From positions 310,001 to 374,000 of the forward strand of contig NZ_JAFFZN010000003.1 in assembly GCF_017676385.1 (NCBI RefSeq): a stretch of 64,000 nt of DNA, read 5' to 3'. The notes below the pieces were generated by a model. The model saw only the letters and a list, made by a program, of their open reading frames with translations. It was not told the DNA's origin and ran no database searches. The position numbers were made by a program, and so were the translations under genes. Origin of the DNA: Streptomyces spirodelae (GTDB taxonomy: Bacteria > Actinomycetota > Actinomycetes > Streptomycetales > Streptomycetaceae). This document shows positions 58,914-64,000 of this stretch, one piece after another (position 1 is the first letter of the stretch; every line of letters begins with the position of its first letter).

Positions 58914-61900
58914 CCGCAGTGACGTCCACCGATGCCACCAACCCGGCGGCGGGCGAGCCGCCCGAGCGGTTCGAGCGCTGGCGCGCCAACTGGCCCGACG
59001 TCTGGGTCGGTCCGCACAGCGAGCCCGTTGAAGGCCAGCTCGAACTCAGCCTGGACGGCGAGGACACCCCGCCCCGGCAGTCCCCCGAGCGGAACGAGAC
59101 GGACACAGCTGCGGCCCGTCACCCCGCCACCGCCGACCTGCCGCGCCAGCAGTCCGAGACCGCACCCGCCGACCTCGATACGTACGAGAACGGACGCGTA
59201 CCGGGGCAACCGGTCGGTCAACCGGTGGGTCAACCGGTCGGACAGGGTGAGCCGCAGACGACCTGCGAACAGGGCGGTGGCGTCGGCGTCGCCGCGGACG
59301 CGGAACCGAAGCCCTCCGACGACCCTGGAACCCCCCGTCGGGACGGACGACAGGATGAACGGCGGGAGGTGTGGCAGGAGGCGCCGACCGTACCTGTCGT
59401 ACCCGCCGTACCCGCTTACGCGTTCGCGTCCGAACCCGCCTGGGACGACGGGGTCATCGCTCGCAGGGCACGCGTCGAGCACGCCGACCACGGCGCACCG
59501 TACGCGGAGCACGGCACGCACGCGGAGCACGCCGATCAGCCCCCCGAGCACGGCACGCAGAGGGAGCCCTCCGGCCAGGGGGCGTACACGGAACGCGTAG
59601 AGCATGGCGGCTACGCGGCGCGCACGGAGCACGACGGTTACGCGGAACCCCCCGAACAGCACAGCTACGCGGGGCCCGCCGAGCGCCACAGCTACGCGGA
59701 GCCGGCTGAGCACCACAGCTACGCGGAGCCGGCTGAGCGCCACAGCTACGCGGAGCCGGCTGAGCACCACAGCTACCCGGAGCCCGCTGAGCATGCTGCC
59801 GTCCCGGATGAGGAGTTCCGGGCGCCGAATCCGCGGGGGCCAGCCCCGGAGACGGACCCCTCGGAGCGGGGAGCGGACCACCCCAGGCCCGGTTTCGCCC
59901 CCACCTCGCCCTGGAGCGGCACCCCCTGGCCGAACCCCTCGCAGGACACCGTTCCAGAAGCCGCACATCAGGGCGTCGAAAAGGACGTCACACAGGAAGC
60001 ACACCGGGCCGCTGCACAGGACGTCGGTCCGGTCGAGCGAACAGAGGCGCGAGGAGGCGAGGCACAGGCAGGCGAGGCACAGGCAGGCGACGAGCAGGCA
60101 GGCGACGCGCAGTCAGGCGACGCGCAGTCAGGCGAGGCGCAGGGAGCCGTGCGAACTGCCGAAGCCACTGCGGAAACCGCTCACCCCAGGAGCGTCGAAC
60201 GGGACATCTGTCGCGACCTGCGCAGGGACATCCGCAGGGACCCCCGCTGTGACGCGGGAGAGAACGTGCTGCGGCAGCGACTCGCCGCGCTGAGCGAACT
60301 CGTCGGACTGTCCCGCACCAGGCTCGATGCCGAGGTGCTCGCGGAAGCGGGGAAGGTACTGGACGAGGCGGCCGCCCGCAGAGGGCTGCCCCGTTCCTAC
60401 ACGACGGTCGCTCTGGCGGGTGCGACAGGCAGCGGAAAGTCTTCCCTGTTCAACGCTCTGACAGGGGGGCGGCTCTCGGAGGTCGGGATGCGCCGCCCCA
60501 CGACCGCGGCACCGGTGGCCTGCACCTGGGAGGCGGGACGGTACAGCGACGGCGGGCCGGACGGACTCCTGGACAGGCTGGGCATTCCGCAGCACGCACG
60601 TCACCGTACGCACGACGGCACACTGAGCGGCCTCATCCTGGTCGACCTGCCCGACCACGACTCCGTCGCACCTGGGCACCGCGAACAGGTCGACAGGATG
60701 CTGGAACTGGTCGATGCGGTGGTGTGGGTGGTCGACCCGGAGAAGTACGCCGACGCGCTGCTGCACGAGGGCTATCTGCGCAGACTCGCCGGACACGCCG
60801 AGGTCACGTTCTTCGTCCTCAACCAGACGGACCGGCTCACCCGGCACGCCGTCGACGCGGTCCTGGACGACCTGCGGCGGCTGCTGGACGAGGACGGAAT
60901 GGCGCTGGGCGAGCACGGTGAGCCGGGCGCGGTCGTCCTGTCCGCCTCCTCCCTCACCCACGAGGGCATCGACGTACTGCGGGAGGAACTGGGCGAGTTC
61001 GTCGCGCAGCAGCGCGCTGCCGTCCTGCGGCTGACCGCCGACCTGGACCGTGCCATGGAGCGGCTGCACCCCGTCTACGTCGAGCCGGGGCCCGGTATCG
61101 AGGAGGGACCCATCGGGCTGACGGAGCACGCACGGGAGGACTTCGAGGACCGCCTCGCCGTCGCCGTGGGCGCGGCCGCCGCCGGGCAGGCAGCCGAACG
61201 GGCGTGGCTGCGCCAGGCCGAGCACTCTTCCGGCATCCCCTGGGTGCGTGCACTGCGCTGGTACGCCTCCAGGCCGACCCAGGAGAGGGAACCGGCCGAG
61301 CCGTCCCAGGAGAGGGACGAGCCGTCGCAGACGGCTGCGGGGGAGCGGGTGGAGACCGTCGGCGCCCCGTCCTCGGCCCGCCGTGGAACGCTGCAGCAGC
61401 CGCTGGCCGCCCGGCCGGTGGTGGCGCAAGCCGTACGGGAGTTGGCGGACGCGGCGGCGAGCGGGCTCCCCGGCCCCTGGGCGCGCACCGTACGGGAGTC
61501 GGCGCGGCGCGGCGCCGCCGGGCTGCCCGAGGTGTTGGACGAGGTCATGGAGGCGTGTGCCTCCGGTCCCGAGGCGGCGAGCACGGCGGCGGTCACGGCG
61601 TCCATGACGGACGTCGCCCTGGGGATGGATGCCGCCTCGCCGTCGAGGGCCGCCACGCCCGCAGCCGCAGCCGCAGCCGCAGCCACAGCTACGGCGGGTG
61701 TGCCGACCGTGCCCAGCCAGCAGCCCTCTGCCGAAGTATCGGCCGGCTGGAGCGGCGGTTACGAGCAGCGGGCGGACGGCGCCACCCTCCCCGGGCCGGG
61801 AGGTGCGCTGTCGGAGGCGGCCGCCGGGGCGGCGGGTGCCCCGGTGGCGGCATCGGCGCACGTACCGGACCAGCCGCCGTACAGCACCGGCGTCGGCGCG

Positions 61901-62869
61901 GGCCATGATGCGGGTACGGGCGCGGGCCCGGGCACGGGCGAGCATGCGGAGTCGAGTGCGGCGGCGGGCGCGCACTGGGGCGCGGGCGCGAGCAGACGTG
62001 TCGGCGGGGCGCTGGCCCGGGTGCCGCGCCCGACCTGGCACACCGCGGCTCTCGCCGGCCAGTGGCTGCTGTTCGCCCTCCAGGCGGTGGGAGCCGTCTG
62101 GGCGGTGGTGGTCGTGGTCCTCGCAGGCGGAGTCGACCGGACGGTGCTGCTGCCCGGAGCGTTCTTCGTGACGGCCACTCTGGCGGGTCCGGTACTCGCG
62201 TGGGCGTGCCGCAGGGCCGCGCGTGGACCTGCGCGGACATACGGGCTGGAGGAAGAGCGCAGGCTGCGCCAGCTGGCCGCGTGCTGCGGCCGGACCCGGG
62301 TGCTGGAGCCGGTGGCCGCCGAACTGCTGCGGTACCGGCAGGTGCGCGAGCAGTACGCGGTCGCGGCCGGTGCGGTGGGAACCGCCGTGCCGGAGCAGCC
62401 GGTGGACGGCGGCGGAACCGTGGGAGCGGCAGGGGCTGTGGGAGCCCCGGGAGCCGCAGGAGCGGCAGGGGCCGCGGGGGTTGCGGGAGCCGCCGAAGTC
62501 GCCGAGGCCGTGGGCGCGCTGGATGCCGCGGCCGCGGCCGTCGCGGCTGCCGCGGGCGACATGGCCGCGGGGGGCGCGGGCACCGCGAGCACGGCTGGTG
62601 CTGTGGGCACGGCGGGCACGGTCGGCACGGCGAGTGGGACCGGCACGGCAGCCGGAGTGACGGGTGGTGCGGGCGCGGGTGCGGGCACAGCGGGCGCATG
62701 CATCACAGGAGCTACGGAAGTCACAGGAGCAACTGGTGCCACAGGTCCGGCGGGTGCCGTCGCGGAGACGGGCGCGGTGCGGGTCGCCGGGGAGGCGGGC
62801 GGCGCGCCGGTGCACCCCGGGAATGAATCACCCACAGGAGTGACCGAGTTGTGCACAACCTCCGAGTAA
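58910..62869 (+). CDS. YfjP/dynamin-like GTPase with repeats and collagen-like tail
   Basis: Predicted 1319 residues, GTG overlapping the upstream stop. The first 490 residues are disordered and carry two repeat arrays. The GTPase domain has [20 protein letters not shown] (about 500-520), [12 protein letters not shown]3 VDLPDHDS (about 579) and G4 LNQTDRL (about 636). Two membrane helices occur near 1050-1105 ([20 protein letters not shown] region), followed by a C-terminal Gly-Ala-rich tail with G-x-y triplets. Pairs of such GTPases are conserved in Streptomyces, where the dynamin-like DynA/DynB act at sporulation septa; whether these are those proteins is not decided here. Confidence 0.8.
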   Translation: MTAVTSTDATNPAAGEPPERFERWRANWPDVWVGPHSEPVEGQLELSLDGEDTPPRQSPERNETDTAAARHPATADLPRQQSETAPADLDTYENGRVPGQPVGQPVGQPVGQGEPQTTCEQGGGVGVAADAEPKPSDDPGTPRRDGRQDERREVWQEAPTVPVVPAVPAYAFASEPAWDDGVIARRARVEHADHGAPYAEHGTHAEHADQPPEHGTQREPSGQGAYTERVEHGGYAARTEHDGYAEPPEQHSYAGPAERHSYAEPAEHHSYAEPAERHSYAEPAEHHSYPEPAEHAAVPDEEFRAPNPRGPAPETDPSERGADHPRPGFAPTSPWSGTPWPNPSQDTVPEAAHQGVEKDVTQEAHRAAAQDVGPVERTEARGGEAQAGEAQAGDEQAGDAQSGDAQSGEAQGAVRTAEATAETAHPRSVERDICRDLRRDIRRDPRCDAGENVLRQRLAALSELVGLSRTRLDAEVLAEAGKVLDEAAARRGLPRSYTTVALAGATGSGKSSLFNALTGGRLSEVGMRRPTTAAPVACTWEAGRYSDGGPDGLLDRLGIPQHARHRTHDGTLSGLILVDLPDHDSVAPGHREQVDRMLELVDAVVWVVDPEKYADALLHEGYLRRLAGHAEVTFFVLNQTDRLTRHAVDAVLDDLRRLLDEDGMALGEHGEPGAVVLSASSLTHEGIDVLREELGEFVAQQRAAVLRLTADLDRAMERLHPVYVEPGPGIEEGPIGLTEHAREDFEDRLAVAVGAAAAGQAAERAWLRQAEHSSGIPWVRALRWYASRPTQEREPAEPSQERDEPSQTAAGERVETVGAPSSARRGTLQQPLAARPVVAQAVRELADAAASGLPGPWARTVRESARRGAAGLPEVLDEVMEACASGPEAASTAAVTASMTDVALGMDAASPSRAATPAAAAAAAATATAGVPTVPSQQPSAEVSAGWSGGYEQRADGATLPGPGGALSEAAAGAAGAPVAASAHVPDQPPYSTGVGAGHDAGTGAGPGTGEHAESSAAAGAHWGAGASRRVGGALARVPRPTWHTAALAGQWLLFALQAVGAVWAVVVVVLAGGVDRTVLLPGAFFVTATLAGPVLAWACRRAARGPARTYGLEEERRLRQLAACCGRTRVLEPVAAELLRYRQVREQYAVAAGAVGTAVPEQPVDGGGTVGAAGAVGAPGAAGAAGAAGVAGAAEVAEAVGALDAAAAAVAAAAGDMAAGGAGTASTAGAVGTAGTVGTASGTGTAAGVTGGAGAGAGTAGACITGATEVTGATGATGPAGAVAETGAVRVAGEAGGAPVHPGNESPTGVTELCTTSE
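59660..59794 (+). repeat. Five 27-bp coding repeats (HSYAEPAEx)
   Basis: Five in-frame units of 27 bases encode HSYAEPAE plus R or H, with small variations (AGPAE in the first, YPEPAE in the last). Located in the disordered N-terminal region of the second GTPase. Confidence 0.9.
60056..60145 (+). repeat. Six 15-bp coding repeats (GEAQA / GDAQS)
   Basis: Six consecutive 15-base units of the type GGCGAGGCACAGGCA, encoding [15 protein letters not shown] and GEAQG pentapeptides, immediately before the structured GTPase part. Confidence 0.9.
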
Positions 62870-62987
62870 TCCACAGCTGAGAATTTCTTCCCCCACTCCC
62901 TCGCTTCCGCCCCCACTCTGGAATCCGCACGGGACACCGACGCGGTGTCCCGAGGCAGCAACCGGCTGCGGCCCGGGGGAGGTCCGG

Positions 62988-63548
62988 ATGAACGAGACGT
63001 ATGTGACGGTGACGGGAAACGTGGCGACGAAGGTCGACCACTGGACATCGCAGTCGGGGGTGCCCGTCGCCAGGTTCCGGCTGGCCAGCACCGTCCGGCG
63101 GTTCGACAGGCACAAGGATTGCTGGACCGACGCGTCCACCAGCTTCTACACCGTGTGGGCCTGGCGGGGGCTGGCCACCAATGTGGCCTCCTCCGTGGCG
63201 CGCGGCGAACCGGTGGTCGTCAGGGGGCAGTTGCGGATCGTGGAGGACGAGCGGGAGGGAAGGCGGTATCTGACGGCGGATCTGATGGCCTCGACGGTCG
63301 GGCACGACCTGGCGCGGGGAACCTCCGCCTTCGTACGCGTCTCCAGGATGAACCCGGAGCTGACCCGGGGTCCGGCGCCGGCTTGGCCGCCGGTCGAGAC
63401 GGCCGGGCTGCCCCCGTTCGGGGCGGCGGGCGACGAGCCGGCCACCTCGCCGCGCGGGGCAGCGGCCGGGGCGCCGGTCGAGGTGCCCGACAGGGAGGCG
63501 GAAGAGGGAGCGGAAGGAGGCGTTCCAGCTCAGCACGGTGCGTCTTGA
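62988..63548 (+). CDS. ssbB: Single-stranded DNA-binding protein (SsbB-like)
   Basis: Predicted 186 residues. MNETYVTVTGNVATKVDHWT, PVARFRLASTVRRFD, SFYTVWAWRGLATNVASSV and GEPVVVRGQLRI form an OB-fold SSB domain (about 1-115). The C-terminal 70 residues are acidic/Pro-rich and lack the DDDIPF tail of replicative SSBs, as in SsbB paralogues of Streptomyces that act in chromosome segregation during sporulation (family knowledge). It follows the GTPase pair by 118 bases. In this genus an SSB next to such GTPases hints at a septation/segregation context. Confidence 0.88.
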   Translation: MNETYVTVTGNVATKVDHWTSQSGVPVARFRLASTVRRFDRHKDCWTDASTSFYTVWAWRGLATNVASSVARGEPVVVRGQLRIVEDEREGRRYLTADLMASTVGHDLARGTSAFVRVSRMNPELTRGPAPAWPPVETAGLPPFGAAGDEPATSPRGAAAGAPVEVPDREAEEGAEGGVPAQHGAS

Positions 63549-63741
63549 TCGTCCCGGTCCGCCGGATTCGGCGATAACGATTGCGAGTCGGAATGTGTGG
63601 CCACCGTGAATCATGGGGATTGCGCGCCGTTCCCCTCCTTACGATCCCACCCGTATTGACCAGGGGGTTCAGAGCTTTGCGGTGGACCAGCGGCACGTGG
63701 GCGACGCGGCCGGGGGGAGGTTCTGCCAAGAGGGGAAGACC

Positions 63742-64000
63742 ATGACTTCTGTACGCGTGCGGGCGGTCCGCCGTCTCACCGTTGTCGCGGCGGCCACCGG
63801 GCTGTGTGCGACCGGCGTGGCGGGGAGCGGCGGGCCGGCGGCCGCAGCCGATGCGGCGACGCGGTCTGCTGCCGCGCCCGCCGCCCAAGGAGCGTTCGCC
63901 GGCGGCATACCCGAGCAGCGCAGCGGTGCGATGGCCACGCTCAACGGTCTTCGGACCAGCGACCAGGCGGTCGTCACCGTGGGCGGCGAGAAGCAGAAGG
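63742..64000 (+). CDS. Secreted surface protein, N-terminal part
   Basis: 86 codons are visible before the window ends. GAGGGGAAG lies before ATG 63742. RRLTVVAAATGLCATGVAGS is a Sec signal peptide; the mature start is Ala-rich (AADAATRSAAAPAAQG), then MATLNGLRTSDQAVVTVGG. The last part resembles the start of TQXA/thioester-domain surface proteins, which usually end in an LPXTG sorting signal, but the diagnostic TQXA box is outside the window. The assignment is therefore tentative. Confidence 0.6.
   Translation, partial: MTSVRVRAVRRLTVVAAATGLCATGVAGSGGPAAAADAATRSAAAPAAQGAFAGGIPEQRSGAMATLNGLRTSDQAVVTVGGEKQK

Noticed and set aside
1..64000. Polyketide/NRPS or other classical antibiotic biosynthesis genes, prophage structural genes and rRNA operons
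   Set aside because: None of the expected motifs were seen anywhere in the window.

Overview
The window is a stretch of a Streptomyces (or very close actinomycete) chromosome. The evidence is the very high GC content with strong G/C bias at codon third positions, frequent GTG/TTG starts, GTGA/ATGA coupled genes, and family content typical of the genus: Tad pilus genes, an XRE/DUF397/ATPase trio, a SigB/F-type sigma factor, Hsp18 beside its RheA-like repressor, an SsbB-like protein and PucR/BTAD regulators. All calls come from reading the sequence; no database search was run, and no gene symbol implies orthology that was tested.

Layout. 1-6.8 kb: distal part of a Tad/Flp-type pilus locus (TadB/TadC-like platform proteins, a small pilin, three TadE/G-like pseudopilins) ending in a giant LysM-BTAD membrane protein. 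7-11.8 kb: VWA lipoprotein, a decayed Rpf remnant, a secreted endonuclease I-type nuclease, and a CrcB/DUF190/CrcB fluoride-export set with a diverged riboswitch-like leader. 11.8-20.7 kb: PucR regulator and an operon of a small OB/NfeD-like membrane protein, a flotillin and a 1625-residue AAA ATPase. 20.8-24.9 kb: DUF397/XRE pair, HATPase, an orphan basic coiled-coil protein and a PP2C phosphatase. 24.9-32.3 kb: MarR/ClC, DUF2267, Hsp20/RheA, SigF-like sigma factor, DUF5133, USP and a DJ-1/PfpI protein, i.e. a stress region.

32.4-45.9 kb is the most striking block: a leftward cluster for a heptose-containing, carbamoylated and possibly pyruvylated surface glycan. It has GmhA, HldE, GmhB, two GT9 heptosyltransferase-like enzymes, three other glycosyltransferases, a carbamoyltransferase, a UDP-glucuronate decarboxylase-like SDR and a polysaccharide pyruvyl transferase, and it is split by a TnpB (IS200/IS605-type) element at about 37.8-39.2 kb. 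A divergent MFS transporter and two coupled GT2 enzymes follow at 46.5-50.5 kb. 50.5-54 kb: a PLP-dependent ammonia-lyase-like enzyme with a DauR/YheO-type regulator, and a cupin dioxygenase.

54.1-56.4 kb is an accessory scar at tRNA-Arg(TCT): a 48-bp partial copy of the tRNA 3' half lies 1.7 kb from the intact gene, bracketing a ribbon-helix-helix protein and a frameshifted partner. A SNF2-helicase fragment and a recombinase-like fragment lie just outside. 56.7-63.5 kb: two coupled dynamin/YfjP-type GTPases with large low-complexity insertions, then an SsbB-like protein. The window ends inside a gene for a secreted, probably surface-anchored protein.
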